NCBI RefSeq assembly: GCF_003419895.1
Contig: NZ_QPMM01000001.1
Location: 744,001 to 808,000, forward strand
Reading direction: 5' to 3'
Origin: Chitinophaga silvatica
Lineage (GTDB): Bacteria; Bacteroidota; Bacteroidia; Chitinophagales; Chitinophagaceae
Length of the DNA: 64,000 nucleotides
Part shown: in pieces, positions 53,672 to 63,338 of the stretch
How positions within the stretch are numbered: the stretch's first letter is position 1
Layout of the letters: each line of letters opens with the position of its first letter
Program-made: the position numbers and the translations under genes
The notes under the pieces: model-generated
What the model was told of the DNA's origin: nothing
The model's input: the letters and a program-made list of their open reading frames with translations, nothing else
Database searches by the model: none

Positions 53672-54081
53672 ATTTATTCGGGTTAATATTAGATTGGAGA
53701 AGAGATAAGGTAGATGGCCAAAATGATATTGGCAGTTTCAATGTGATCCTAAAAATAGGAAAATCATCAATACTACCAAATCAATTAACCTGTTTATTTC
53801 TGAATGAGGTAAACCGCATTTCTGTATGAGCCTATATGGTTGAATCTTCGGAAGTAGAAAAAATATTGCGGTGAAACGAATTATTTCCAAAAATATATAA
53901 TCTGATAAACACATAGTTACCCTCCCTACTACTAGTGTTGCTAGGTTTTTTCGCTTTCAATCAACCCCATATTTGCAATTGTAAAGTTGAAAGTACCAGA
54001 TGCAGTTGATAGTGTGAAAGGATGGTGTACTTCTCGCATAGGCTGTGTGGTGGTTTGAGTGGTGTAAATAATAGTCGGCCT

Positions 54082-54537
54082 ATGTTGAGTTCAATTTCAT
54101 GGGCGTGCTACCTGCTGGTAGCCGCCCTTCTTTTAGCAGTTTATTATCTGTATGTAATTGCGCGCTATTACAGAAGAGAAGTGAGAAATTTTATCAATGG
54201 CAAGAGTCCTGCAAAGCCACTGGAAAATGAAAGTACTTCTCCTGGTCAACTATCGTTATTTGATACTCCTGAAATTCCAATAGTGAAAGAACGTGCTATT
54301 GATCCATTTTCTCTGGCTATCGATCTTTCATCAAGAATTAAGATGGTAGTAGAGGTAGCAAAAGAAGAAAAGTATAGTAAAGCGGGGCTGGTCGCAATTT
54401 TAAGAAAGCTTATCGCAGAATACCCTGAGCTTAATGTTCCTGCCTTCCAGGTTGCAATTAACAATGTGATTCTCTCAGAATGTAAAAGACTTGGATCTGA
54501 TAGTCTTGCTGAAAATGAAGTAAAAATGCTGTGGTAG
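54082..54537 (+). CDS. Small membrane protein at head of tra operon
   Basis: The start is placed at ATG 54082, giving 151 aa; the frame is open from 54022. One N-terminal membrane helix (WACYLLVAALLLAVYYLYVIA) is followed by a charged cytoplasmic part and a helical domain (SSRIKMVVEVAKEEKYSK...). It is at the position where TraD-like small proteins occur in CTnDOT-type elements, but the similarity is not enough to name it. It is likely the first gene of the tra transcript. Confidence 0.6.
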   Translation: MLSSISWACYLLVAALLLAVYYLYVIARYYRREVRNFINGKSPAKPLENESTSPGQLSLFDTPEIPIVKERAIDPFSLAIDLSSRIKMVVEVAKEEKYSKAGLVAILRKLIAEYPELNVPAFQVAINNVILSECKRLGSDSLAENEVKMLW

Positions 54538-54601
54538 TGTAATCTGCCCTTTTGGGTGATGCTATGTAAAGCGTCTGTGTGTGATTTTAAAATGTGTGTT
54601 T

Positions 54602-54943
54602 ATGAAAGTGAGGTGGTTGAATTTAAAACAACACAGGAATGTTGTGTTGCTTGTTGGTACTACGCTATTGTTGGAATTGATTTATCTATCTGCCGATGCC
54701 CAAGATGGTAAAGCAGGCATCAAAGAAGCCAGTGATAAAGTGCGTAGCTATTTTGCAACTGGCGTTGATTTGATGTACGGGGTTGGTGCCGTTGTTGGAC
54801 TAATCGGAGCTGTGAAGGTATATCAAAAATGGTCGTCGGGAGATCCGGACACCAGCCGCGTGGCCAGTGCATGGTTTGGAAGCTGTATTTTTCTTGTTGT
54901 AGTTGCCACTGTATTACGCAGCTTTTTTGGTATCACTACGTAA
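54602..54943 (+). CDS. traE: Conjugal transfer protein TraE (DUF4134)
   Basis: The start at 54602 gives 113 aa. A signal-like helix precedes the mature sequence DGKAGIKEASDKVRSYFATG, and two membrane helices follow (VDLMYGVGAVVGLIGAVKVY and CIFLVVVATVLRSFFGI), with the KWSSGDPDTSRVASAWFGS loop between them. This is the DUF4134 pattern of TraE. It is a small inner-membrane part of the Bacteroidota type IV secretion system, VirB2-like in topology. It lies directly upstream of traF. Confidence 0.88.
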   Translation: MKVRWLNLKQHRNVVLLVGTTLLLELIYLSADAQDGKAGIKEASDKVRSYFATGVDLMYGVGAVVGLIGAVKVYQKWSSGDPDTSRVASAWFGSCIFLVVVATVLRSFFGITT

Positions 54944-54953
54944 AGCATGTTGT

Positions 54954-55331
54954 ATGGCAAATAGTGTCTATTCAATCAATAAAGGTATCAACCGCCCCTT
55001 AGAGTTTAAGGGCTTAAAGGCACAGTATATCTGGTATATGGCGGTAGGTGTATTTGGAGTACTGATATTATTTGTTATCCTTTATTCCTGCCGGATTAAT
55101 ACTTATGTCTGTTTAGTGATTGGGTTGTCTGCGGGTGCCTCCTGGGCAATGTGGATCTATAAACTTAGTCATAAGTATGGAGAGTATGGATTAACAAAAA
55201 AACTGGCAAGACGTAGTGTGCCAAAGAGTATACGTGCAGCCAGAAATAGAGATCTTTTTGTTGGCAATTTAAATGGTGTGTATGGAAAGAGTGATGAACG
55301 AAATGTTGCCGATAATGGGGGTAGAGCATGA
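54954..55331 (+). CDS. traF: Conjugal transfer protein TraF (DUF4133)
   Basis: The start at 54954 (MANSVYSINKGINRPLEFKGLKAQ is the N-terminal stretch, residues 1-24) gives 125 aa. Two membrane helices at about 28-50 and 55-75 and the basic tail KKLARRSVPKSIRA are typical of DUF4133/TraF, a VirB3-like partner of the TraG ATPase. It overlaps the start of traG by about 50 bp, so the two are translationally coupled. Confidence 0.87.
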   Translation: MANSVYSINKGINRPLEFKGLKAQYIWYMAVGVFGVLILFVILYSCRINTYVCLVIGLSAGASWAMWIYKLSHKYGEYGLTKKLARRSVPKSIRAARNRDLFVGNLNGVYGKSDERNVADNGGRA

Positions 55332-57741
55332 TGCCATCTTGTCAAAAAATGCTGATGTAACAGTCGTGTATGAAGTGCAGTTACCGGAAATATTTACGCT
55401 GTCTGCTACTGAGTATGAAATAATACATCAGGCTTTTATAAAGGCAATGAAAGTGTTGCCAACCCATACTGTTTTTCATAAGCAGGATTGGTACATAAAT
55501 AAGAAATATTCGGGAGTGGGTAGGGGAGAGCAGGAATCTTTTCTCTCCCGGAGTAGTACCCGGTTTTTTAATGAACGTCCTTTTCTGGACCATCGCTGTT
55601 ATATCATGTTGACAAAGATGGTTAGTGATAGACGACCGTCCAGTTCTGTGTTTTCGAATCTGTGCAAAAGGTCAATTATTCCGGCAGCACACCAGGACAG
55701 AAATGTGATCCGGGAATTTTTTGATAGTGCCGGCCAGTTTAAGAGTATTCTGGAAGGTTGCGGGATGATCCGCCTTGAACGATTGGAAAATAAAGACCTG
55801 ATTAGTAGTGGTACTAAGGCAGGGCTTATCGAAAGGTATTGTAACCTATTGCCAGATGATACCAATCCTATAAGTAAGGATATCCTCTTTGGTGATGATA
55901 TCAGAATTGGTGATGATTACCTGCAAGTATATACGCTCTCTGATACAGAACACCTGCCAGGACTATGCGGTAGCAGAATTAACTATGATAAATATTCCTC
56001 AGACAACTATAAATATAGTGTGGGTTTTGCTGCTAGTTTAGGACAGCTTTTGCCTTGCGATCATCTGTATAATCAATTTATCATTATTACTGATCCTGCC
56101 AAGAAGATCCAGCAACTGGAAAAGAAAAAATTACGTCTGCAGTCATTATCTGCCTACAGCCGTAGTAATGCTGTTGCAAGGGATGCCGTGGATGCCTTCC
56201 TGCAGGAAGCAGTGAGCGACCAACGCTTACCTGTAAAAGCCCATTTTAATCTTTGTGTATGGTCTTCTGATAAGGATGAACTAAAGGATATCCGCAATAA
56301 GGTTGCCACGGCACTTGCAGCGATGGATGCTTCTACTAAGCAGGAGATTATAGGTGCGCCGCAGATCTATTGGGCAGCGATGCCGGGTAACGAAGGCGAT
56401 TTTCCGCAAAATGATTGCTTTGATTCCTTTTGTGAGCAGGCTTGTTGTTTTTTGACATTGGAGACAGCCTACCGTAGTAGTCCTAGTACATTTGGAATAC
56501 GGCTAGGGGATCGTCAGACAGGTAAGCCACTAAATGTGGATATAACGCACGAGCCTATGCGGCTTTCACAGATAGCCAACCGCAATAAGATAGTAATTGG
56601 AGGTAGTGGTTCTGGTAAAAGCATGTTTATGCAAGCGTTGCTGCGTAGCTATTATGAACAGGGAAGTCACATCGTTATCCTGGATGTGGGAGGAAGCTAT
56701 ACAGGTTTGTGTAAGCTGGTGAATGGTTATTATTTCAGCTATACAGAAGAATCGCCAATAAGCTTTAACCCCTTTTATATTTCTGAGCATGATGTGTTGG
56801 ATATTGAAAAGAAGGAGTCTATTAAAACCTTGCTGCTGGCGTTATGGAAGCGGGAAGATGAATCTTTTAAACGCTCTGAGTATGTAGCACTATCAAATGC
56901 TCTGCAGCTCTACTATGACAAACTGGAAAGTGATCGGTCAATATTTGCTTGTTTTGATACCTTTTATGAATTTCTTCAAACCGATTATATACCCGTATTG
57001 GAGAGTGAACGAGTACAGCGACAGGATTTTGATATCAATAACCTGTTGTATGTTCTAAAACCCTATTACAAGGGGGGAGAGTATTACTATCTGCTAAATG
57101 CTAGAGAAAATCTTAATCTGTTGGAAGAAAGATTTGTTGTGGTTGAATTGGATAATATAAAAGATCATCCAATTCTCTTCCCGGCAGTTACCTTACTGGT
57201 AATGGAAATGTTTATTTCTAAAATGCGTAAGCTGAAAGGTGTGCATAAGGTCATTACAATAGAAGAAGCATGGAAGGCCATTATGCGTAGCGGTATGGCT
57301 GAATTTATGAAGTATTTGTACAAGACCGTTAGGAAGCATTTTGGTGAGGCGATAACTGTTACCCAGGAGTTGATGGACCTTATCAGTTCCAATATTGTTA
57401 AGGAAGCCATTATTTCCAATGCTGATTGTAAAATACTACTGGATCTACGCAAGTTTCAAAACAAATTTCAGGAAATACAGATGATGCTTGGCTTGTCTGA
57501 TAAGGCTAGAGATATGGTGTTGTCGGTTAACCGATCAAATGAACCTGGCCGCCGATATCGAGAAGTATTCATTGATTTGGGCGGACAGATTATGAAGGTA
57601 TATAGGTTTGAACCTTCCCCGGAAGAGTATTATGCTTATACCACGGAGGAATCGGAAAAAGTAAAAGTACTGAATTATGCAGCCAGATATGGTGGTGATA
57701 TAGAACAAGGAATTGCCGCGCTGGTGAGAGATGTTGCCTGA
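55282..57741 (+). CDS. traG: Conjugal transfer ATPase TraG (VirB4-like)
   Basis: The start is chosen among several closely spaced in-frame ATGs (55273, 55282, 55294) because the family N-terminus (LPIMGVEHDAILSKNADVTV) must be included. About 819 aa result. Walker A is GGSGSGKS at about 440-447, with HIVILDVGGSY following, and Walker B is HKVITIEEAWKA. This VirB4-type ATPase powers assembly and transport of the mating apparatus at the inner membrane. It is the largest and best conserved gene of the tra operon. Confidence 0.93.
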   Translation: MERVMNEMLPIMGVEHDAILSKNADVTVVYEVQLPEIFTLSATEYEIIHQAFIKAMKVLPTHTVFHKQDWYINKKYSGVGRGEQESFLSRSSTRFFNERPFLDHRCYIMLTKMVSDRRPSSSVFSNLCKRSIIPAAHQDRNVIREFFDSAGQFKSILEGCGMIRLERLENKDLISSGTKAGLIERYCNLLPDDTNPISKDILFGDDIRIGDDYLQVYTLSDTEHLPGLCGSRINYDKYSSDNYKYSVGFAASLGQLLPCDHLYNQFIIITDPAKKIQQLEKKKLRLQSLSAYSRSNAVARDAVDAFLQEAVSDQRLPVKAHFNLCVWSSDKDELKDIRNKVATALAAMDASTKQEIIGAPQIYWAAMPGNEGDFPQNDCFDSFCEQACCFLTLETAYRSSPSTFGIRLGDRQTGKPLNVDITHEPMRLSQIANRNKIVIGGSGSGKSMFMQALLRSYYEQGSHIVILDVGGSYTGLCKLVNGYYFSYTEESPISFNPFYISEHDVLDIEKKESIKTLLLALWKREDESFKRSEYVALSNALQLYYDKLESDRSIFACFDTFYEFLQTDYIPVLESERVQRQDFDINNLLYVLKPYYKGGEYYYLLNARENLNLLEERFVVVELDNIKDHPILFPAVTLLVMEMFISKMRKLKGVHKVITIEEAWKAIMRSGMAEFMKYLYKTVRKHFGEAITVTQELMDLISSNIVKEAIISNADCKILLDLRKFQNKFQEIQMMLGLSDKARDMVLSVNRSNEPGRRYREVFIDLGGQIMKVYRFEPSPEEYYAYTTEESEKVKVLNYAARYGGDIEQGIAALVRDVA

Positions 57742-57757
57742 CTGTAAACTGTTGTTT

Positions 57758-58438
57758 ATGAAAAGTGTAAGAAGGATTTGGTTGATGTTGATGCTAAGCT
57801 GTTTTCTGGTAATAATGCCAACTCAAAAGAGCCATGCGATTGTTTGGGTTGTAGTTAAAGCCGCGCTAAAAAAGGTTATTAAGGCAATGGATCTACAAGT
57901 ACAGCGTCTGCAGAACAATACCATTGCGTTACAGAATGTACAAAAGACCCTGGAAAATACTTTGTCTAAGCTGAAGCTGGAAGAAATAGGAAACTGGACA
58001 GAGAAGCAGCGACAGTTATATGCAGGATATTTCGATGAGCTGTGGAAGGTGAAAAATGCTATTTCTACCTACAAGAAAGTGAAGGATGTAATAGCGCAGC
58101 AGGTAGCGTTGGTAAATGAATATCAGCGTTCCATTCAGATGTTAAAACAGGATAACCATTTTACTGAGCAGGAGATTGAGTATATGTACCAGGTGTACGC
58201 TGGTATATTAACTGAAAGCCTGAATAATATAGATCAACTACAGTTGGTGATTAATTCTTTTAGTACTCAGATGTCTGATGGGAAAAGGTTACAGATCATA
58301 TCAGATGCTGCCGATCAGATTACAGAAAATAGAATGGCATTGAAGCAATTCACGGATTTTAATATTGGGATCAGTATTCAACGGTCTAAAGGAATTCAGG
58401 AGGTGGATATGGTGAAGCGGCTTTATGGAATTAAATAA
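57758..58438 (+). CDS. traI: TraI-like conjugal transfer protein, paralog 1
   Basis: The start at 57758 gives 226 aa with an N-terminal signal helix (RIWLMLMLSCFLVIMP). The rest is long helices, and the C-terminal signature is VDMVKRLYGIK. It matches the periplasmic, coiled-coil-like TraI proteins of Bacteroidota elements. It is the first of three consecutive proteins with this layout and shared end motif. Confidence 0.75.
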   Translation: MKSVRRIWLMLMLSCFLVIMPTQKSHAIVWVVVKAALKKVIKAMDLQVQRLQNNTIALQNVQKTLENTLSKLKLEEIGNWTEKQRQLYAGYFDELWKVKNAISTYKKVKDVIAQQVALVNEYQRSIQMLKQDNHFTEQEIEYMYQVYAGILTESLNNIDQLQLVINSFSTQMSDGKRLQIISDAADQITENRMALKQFTDFNIGISIQRSKGIQEVDMVKRLYGIK

Positions 58439-58448
58439 ACGGTTGGTT

Positions 58449-59090
58449 ATGAAAAGTTTTGTGTTACTGATAATTATAGTACTGCTGTCTGTTGCGGTAA
58501 AGGCACAAACCACGGCGGAATGGTTCCAGCAGAAGAAGACACAGCGTGAATATCTGGCCAAACAGGTCGCTTTGCTGCAACAGTATTTAGGTTACCTGAA
58601 GAAAGGATATAATATTTCGAAGACAGGTTTGAATACAATATCAAAGATAAAAGACGGAGATTTTACATTGCATGATGTTTTCTTTAAGTCACTTGGATTG
58701 GTTAATTCATCTATCATTCATTATTCTAAGACAGGACTATTACTATCTTCTATTTCTCGGATAGATAAAGTATGCGCACAGGTTATGGTAAGAGTTGGAG
58801 CTGAAGATTGGTATAATGCTGAAGATGTTGCCTACATCAATACTATTATGCAAAATATTCAACGGGAGAACGAAGGTTCTTTGAGTCAATTTATGGCTGT
58901 TGCGGTTCCTGGAAAACTTCAGTTAACAGATGATCAAAGATTAAGCCGCTTAGATGGTATTTATGCTGATGTATCTGACCGAGACGAGTTTGTTAATACC
59001 TTCCTGCAAGAGCTTTTAGTTTTAAAACGCCAACGGATAAACGAAAAATCAGATGCGAATATGGTTCGCCAGATTTATGGATTAAAATGA
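58449..59090 (+). CDS. TraI-like protein, paralog 2
   Basis: This 213-aa exported protein (signal MKSFVLLIIIVLLSVAVKAQ) has a helical body with YLGYLKKGYNISKTGLNTIS and ends in NMVRQIYGLK. The body shares the GYNxIxxxxxGxFxLHxxFF pattern with paralog 3, so these two are closer to each other than to paralog 1. It probably acts in the periplasm as part of the mating apparatus. Confidence 0.68.
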   Translation: MKSFVLLIIIVLLSVAVKAQTTAEWFQQKKTQREYLAKQVALLQQYLGYLKKGYNISKTGLNTISKIKDGDFTLHDVFFKSLGLVNSSIIHYSKTGLLLSSISRIDKVCAQVMVRVGAEDWYNAEDVAYINTIMQNIQRENEGSLSQFMAVAVPGKLQLTDDQRLSRLDGIYADVSDRDEFVNTFLQELLVLKRQRINEKSDANMVRQIYGLK

Positions 59091-59096
59091 GATGTT

Positions 59097-59735
59097 ATGA
59101 AGACGTTTTTTGTTACGATGATATTTTTATTGCTAATGCTCCATGTTACCATACCGGTAAGGGCGCAGGCAGATGAGTTGGCTCAACTGGCACTAAATAT
59201 CCAGAAACTTAGCCAGTTGAAAAGTATTCTGCAGAATATGTACCAGGGATATGAAATTGTAAGCAAGGGATACAATACTATAAAGAGTTTATCTGAAGGT
59301 AATTTCAATTTACATGAAACTTTCTTGAATGGACTGATGGCGGTAAATCCTGCAATTAAGAACTATAAGCATGTACAAGATATTATCCGCATTCAGACAG
59401 CTATTTTAAAGGAGTACAAGGATGCATACAGTGGCTTCAGAAGTAGCAGTTTATTTAGTCTGGAAGAGTTGGAGTATATGTCTGGTGTTTATGGAAAATT
59501 AACTAATGAGAGCTTGAAAAATCTCGATGAACTGTTAATGGCTATTACTGCAAGTAAACTAAGGATGTCTGATGACGAGCGTTTGGCTAGTATTGATCGA
59601 ATATATGCAGATATCGAAGATAAGTATCTTTTCCTGCAGGAATTTAATTCAGGTGCCAAGTTGTTGGGCCAGCAACGTGCTAAGGAGAGAAATGATGTGG
59701 GATTAATTCGTATGCTTTATGGTATCGGGAACTAA
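59097..59735 (+). CDS. TraI-like protein, paralog 3
   Basis: The 212-aa exported protein has a signal peptide ending in VRAQ. It contains GYEIVSKGYNTIKSLSEGNF, NLHETFLNGL and a C-terminal VGLIRMLYGIGN. It resembles paralog 2 over its whole length and paralog 1 in the mid-region LEYMSGVYGKLTNESLKNLDE (compare YMYQVYAGILTESLNNIDQ). All three genes are separated by only about 6 to 10 bases. Confidence 0.7.
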   Translation: MKTFFVTMIFLLLMLHVTIPVRAQADELAQLALNIQKLSQLKSILQNMYQGYEIVSKGYNTIKSLSEGNFNLHETFLNGLMAVNPAIKNYKHVQDIIRIQTAILKEYKDAYSGFRSSSLFSLEELEYMSGVYGKLTNESLKNLDELLMAITASKLRMSDDERLASIDRIYADIEDKYLFLQEFNSGAKLLGQQRAKERNDVGLIRMLYGIGN

Positions 59736-59745
59736 ATCGTTAGTT

Positions 59746-60951
59746 ATGAAATGTGCAAGATTGATCTTTGTTGTCCTGGTTGCAGGATTGTTAATTCCTG
59801 GCCATAGCTATGCTCAAGGGGCATCTGAAGGGGTTGGAGGGCTACACGCAGTATTAGATAAGCTGATGGATGATATGATGCCATTGTGTAGTGAGTTGAC
59901 AGGTATCGGTCAGGCTATCGGTGGTTTTGCTGCCATCTGGTATATATCAAGTAGGGTTTGGGGGCAGATTGCCCGTGCTGAATCAGTAGACCTTTATCCA
60001 TTGCTACGTCCATTTGTTATCACCATCTTAATTGGTATGTTTCCTCAGGTACTAAATGTAATGAATGGTGTGTTGAAGCCTACCGTTACTGCTACTGCTG
60101 CCATCGTACATGATTCCGATACGGCCATTGCTGTTTTGCTACAAGAAAAAGAGCAAGCAATTAAAGAAACAGATGTATACAAAATGTATGTGGGGGCCGA
60201 TGGGAAGGGCGATAAGGATAAATGGTATAAATACTATCATCCAAATGATACTGCCAGATCCAAGGAAGGTATGTTTGAACGAATTGGTAATGATCTTAGA
60301 TTTAGCATTGAACAAACAGCCTACGGAATTAAAAATTCTATAAAGCAGTTTATGTCTGAGGTTTTACAAGTGCTGTTTCAAGCTGCTTCCCTGTGTGTAA
60401 ATACGGTGCGTATTTTTTATCTGATTGTACTGGCAATTTTGGGTCCACTTGTCTTCGGGTTGAGCATACTAGATGGTTTTCAGCAGTCTATTGTAAGTTG
60501 GATAGGGCGGTATATAAACTATTATATGTGGTTGCCTGTAGCCAATATCTTTGGAGCGATCATCAATAAGATTCAGATTAACATGATTAAACTTGATGTG
60601 GAGCAGATTAAGAAATACGGTGATACAGCATTTGGGGCCAATGACACTGCTTATATTATCTTTTTGATAATGGGAATTATTGGATACTTCACTGTTCCAA
60701 GTATAGCTGGATATATCATTCACGTAGGGGGTGCCAATCCATTATTGCAGAAAATTACCGGGATTACTACGTCCGTGGCTTCTGGTGGAGCAGGCAGGAT
60801 TGCACAAGGAGCGGCAAATATTGCTAATGCACCTGGTGACATTGGTGATGGTTTATCAGGTAAAAGTTCTGGTAGTGGGTTAACAGGAAGTATTGGCCGT
60901 GCAGCAGGTAATGCTGGTTCTCATATGTACGATTCTATAGCTGGTAAGTAA
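59746..60951 (+). CDS. traJ: Conjugal transfer protein TraJ
   Basis: The start at 59746 gives 401 aa. A signal helix is followed by several membrane helices (LLRPFVITILIGMFPQVLNV, IFYLIVLAILGPLVFGLSIL, IIFLIMGIIGYFTVPSIAGY). A Gly/Ser-rich tail follows. This is the VirB6-like topology of TraJ in CTnDOT-type systems, an inner-membrane channel component. It sits between the TraI-like paralogs and traK, the standard order. Confidence 0.9.
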   Translation: MKCARLIFVVLVAGLLIPGHSYAQGASEGVGGLHAVLDKLMDDMMPLCSELTGIGQAIGGFAAIWYISSRVWGQIARAESVDLYPLLRPFVITILIGMFPQVLNVMNGVLKPTVTATAAIVHDSDTAIAVLLQEKEQAIKETDVYKMYVGADGKGDKDKWYKYYHPNDTARSKEGMFERIGNDLRFSIEQTAYGIKNSIKQFMSEVLQVLFQAASLCVNTVRIFYLIVLAILGPLVFGLSILDGFQQSIVSWIGRYINYYMWLPVANIFGAIINKIQINMIKLDVEQIKKYGDTAFGANDTAYIIFLIMGIIGYFTVPSIAGYIIHVGGANPLLQKITGITTSVASGGAGRIAQGAANIANAPGDIGDGLSGKSSGSGLTGSIGRAAGNAGSHMYDSIAGK

Positions 60952-60962
60952 ACTGTGTGGGT

Positions 60963-61580
60963 ATGTTTAAACAACTAGAAAATATTGATAGCGCTTTCAA
61001 GTACATCCGGACCTATACAATTGTGATGATTCTGGGTAATCTGCTTTTTTCATGTTTCTGCTACTATAAAAGCTATGATTTGGCGGCTAAGGTACAAGGT
61101 AAGATTTATGTGTTGTATGGTGATAAAGTTATAGAGGCATTTTCTGATGATAGAAAGAACTATATACCGGTGGAAGCAAGGGCGCATGTAAAGGAGTTTC
61201 ACCGACTTTTCTTTACACTAGATCCTGATGAAAGGAGTATTCAGGAAAATCTGACGAAAGCCATGTATTTGGCTGATGGATCTGCAAAGGAAAGATATCA
61301 AAGTCTGAAAGAATCTGGATTTTATACCAATGTTATTTCCGGCAATGTAAGTCAGCGCATAGAGGTAGATAGTGTACAGATCGACTTTAATCAAACGCCC
61401 TATTATTTTAAGTGCTATGCGACAATTAAGATTAAGCGTCCTACAAGTATAACTACCAGGAGCCTTATTACAGAAGGGTATCTGCAGGATGCCCAGAGTA
61501 CAGATAATAATTCGCATGGTTTTCTGATACTACATTGGTCTATCCTTCAGAATAATGATCTGAGTATAATTAATCGTTAA
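60963..61580 (+). CDS. traK: Conjugal transfer protein TraK
   Basis: The start at 60963 (ATG; an in-frame GTG is at 60957) gives 205 aa. One N-terminal membrane helix (IVMILGNLLFSCFCYY) precedes a periplasmic VirB8-like domain with ARAHVKEFHRLFFTLDPDE and a beta-rich end. It bridges the inner-membrane complex to the outer parts of the channel. It follows traJ by 11 bases. Confidence 0.9.
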   Translation: MFKQLENIDSAFKYIRTYTIVMILGNLLFSCFCYYKSYDLAAKVQGKIYVLYGDKVIEAFSDDRKNYIPVEARAHVKEFHRLFFTLDPDERSIQENLTKAMYLADGSAKERYQSLKESGFYTNVISGNVSQRIEVDSVQIDFNQTPYYFKCYATIKIKRPTSITTRSLITEGYLQDAQSTDNNSHGFLILHWSILQNNDLSIINR

Positions 61581-61583
61581 TGT

Positions 61584-62042
61584 ATGAAGTGGAGTTGGAA
61601 AGGTAAAAAGAAAATTGAGCAAGTTCCGCAGGGTGGGGGTTATGAATGGTTGGATAAGTGGTGTTATACATTACTTGGACCCGTAAAACGACACCTGGAT
61701 AGATGGGGGGCGATGTTCACTCATGTGCCAAAGCATTACCAAAAGATGATGATAGTTGCTTTTTTCTGTCTGGGAGCTGGTTTGTTTACCTACCTGGGTA
61801 TTGTGTTAAATCATATACCTGTGTTGCCGGCACAAATCAGCATTCCCAAACATACTGTTCCCCACAAAATGCCTTTGCATGTTCCTGGTGATCCCAAAAA
61901 AAGTGAGAGTTACCAGCGTATTGCCGCCTTTAGATATTATGTTGATAGTTTAAAAAGCACTTCAGATGGGCGAAAGGTATATGACAGTCTGTATGCTAGG
62001 CACAAGGGTGTTTTTGATAGTCTGGATCTTATTGAACCATGA
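61584..62042 (+). CDS. TraL-like small membrane protein
   Basis: The 152-aa protein has a basic cytoplasmic N-terminus, one membrane helix (MMIVAFFCLGAGLFTYLGIVL) and a periplasmic tail. Position after traK and this topology suggest TraL, although it is longer than usual and the sequence similarity could not be confirmed. It may be involved in stabilising TraK or TraM. Confidence 0.6.
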   Translation: MKWSWKGKKKIEQVPQGGGYEWLDKWCYTLLGPVKRHLDRWGAMFTHVPKHYQKMMIVAFFCLGAGLFTYLGIVLNHIPVLPAQISIPKHTVPHKMPLHVPGDPKKSESYQRIAAFRYYVDSLKSTSDGRKVYDSLYARHKGVFDSLDLIEP

Positions 62043-62083
62043 GTGGTAGGTTTTAATTGTAATGTAGGCGCTAATTTGTTTTT

Positions 62084-63298
62084 ATGGGTGAACGTGATAT
62101 TAGAATGATTGGTGGAAGGTGGGAAAATTTATCAGTTTTTCCGCACGAATTAGTAGATCAATATATAGTTGTCCGTGATTTTCAGCCAATGGGATTGATT
62201 TCTGAATATGGTGAAATTAGTGAGATCGGTCGTACTACAGATCTGCTAGAGGCATACAATTGCATGTTTAAAGCTAAGATGAGTGAAGATACCAAAGATT
62301 GCAGATATCTAAGTATCTCTGTTTTTGCCTCTTTTAAAAATATGGACTTTGAATTGGATAAGTATGCAGAGGTGGTCAAATCAACAGGGATGATAGTTTC
62401 ACATATGTGTTATGAATGGCATGTTGATACACGGGATCGTCACTGGGAGTACTTGGAAGATTATAACCCTTGTAAACCGATAATTATTAATGATCCAGAT
62501 AACTATTTCTTTCGTTTACCTGATTTTGCAAATATCAATCCGGTTCACTTCCACAAAGAAACTGATTTTGCCTGTGATAACAGAGGTTTTGAATACCATA
62601 AAAATGATCTCCGGAATTTAGGCTTAGGTAAATTTTTGGATGATGCACTTGCTGTAAATCTTACAGGAGATAGACGGCAGTTTCAATTGTTTGAAACGTG
62701 GTGGTTCGATGATGATTTAGCTGTAATTAATCTGTCATACAAGAGATCCGATGCAAGTGATAATCATTCAATGGTCAGAGATGGAATGGAAATACTATTG
62801 TGTTCAGCAACAGGGGAGATTCAACGTCAATCTTTTGATACACCCAAAGATGGATTTATTACAATAGAAAATGCCTATAACGCCATGCAACAAAGGTCTT
62901 TTCTGCTGGATAAAAGCAACGATACCTGGGCTTTTTTGAATTTTAAGGAAACAGATCAAAATGGTAATCATCAGATAGAGACGGTAAAGGGCTATGACTT
63001 AAGAAAAGTGCTAGGTGCGCTGCCAATAGAAGAACTGAGAGATACGAAGAAAGCGGATAGCTTTTATGCTTCATTGGAAAGTGGAAATCGTGAGGCAATT
63101 GCAATTTCAGGGAAGAATTTTTTTGTCGAGGCTCAACCCAAATACGATACCCTGCGTGTGTATACAGAAAATATGCAAAAATCTACTATTCAAGAATTGA
63201 AGAGTGCAGCCGGTGTGAGCCATAATAATGAGTTTAGTGACCATAGAGTGGATCTAAATACTGGTACTAAACAAAGCAAAGGGCAAACGCCATCTTAA
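62084..63298 (+). CDS. Hypothetical protein in tra operon with DUF3945-like C-terminal segment
   Basis: The 404-aa soluble protein is not known from the standard tra order. Its N-terminal 200 residues are unrecognised. The C-terminal part (KGYDLRKVLGALPIEELRDT, ASLESGNREAI and FFVEAQPKYDTLRVYTENM) resembles the repeated segment of DUF3945/DUF4099 proteins of Bacteroidota plasmids and elements. It lies between traL-like and traM. It may be an accessory DNA-processing or anti-restriction protein; this is a weak inference. Confidence 0.6.
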   Translation: MGERDIRMIGGRWENLSVFPHELVDQYIVVRDFQPMGLISEYGEISEIGRTTDLLEAYNCMFKAKMSEDTKDCRYLSISVFASFKNMDFELDKYAEVVKSTGMIVSHMCYEWHVDTRDRHWEYLEDYNPCKPIIINDPDNYFFRLPDFANINPVHFHKETDFACDNRGFEYHKNDLRNLGLGKFLDDALAVNLTGDRRQFQLFETWWFDDDLAVINLSYKRSDASDNHSMVRDGMEILLCSATGEIQRQSFDTPKDGFITIENAYNAMQQRSFLLDKSNDTWAFLNFKETDQNGNHQIETVKGYDLRKVLGALPIEELRDTKKADSFYASLESGNREAIAISGKNFFVEAQPKYDTLRVYTENMQKSTIQELKSAAGVSHNNEFSDHRVDLNTGTKQSKGQTPS

Positions 63299-63338
63299 TT
63301 TATGCTTTAAATGTGTTGTTGGTTTTAAAATGTGTGTT

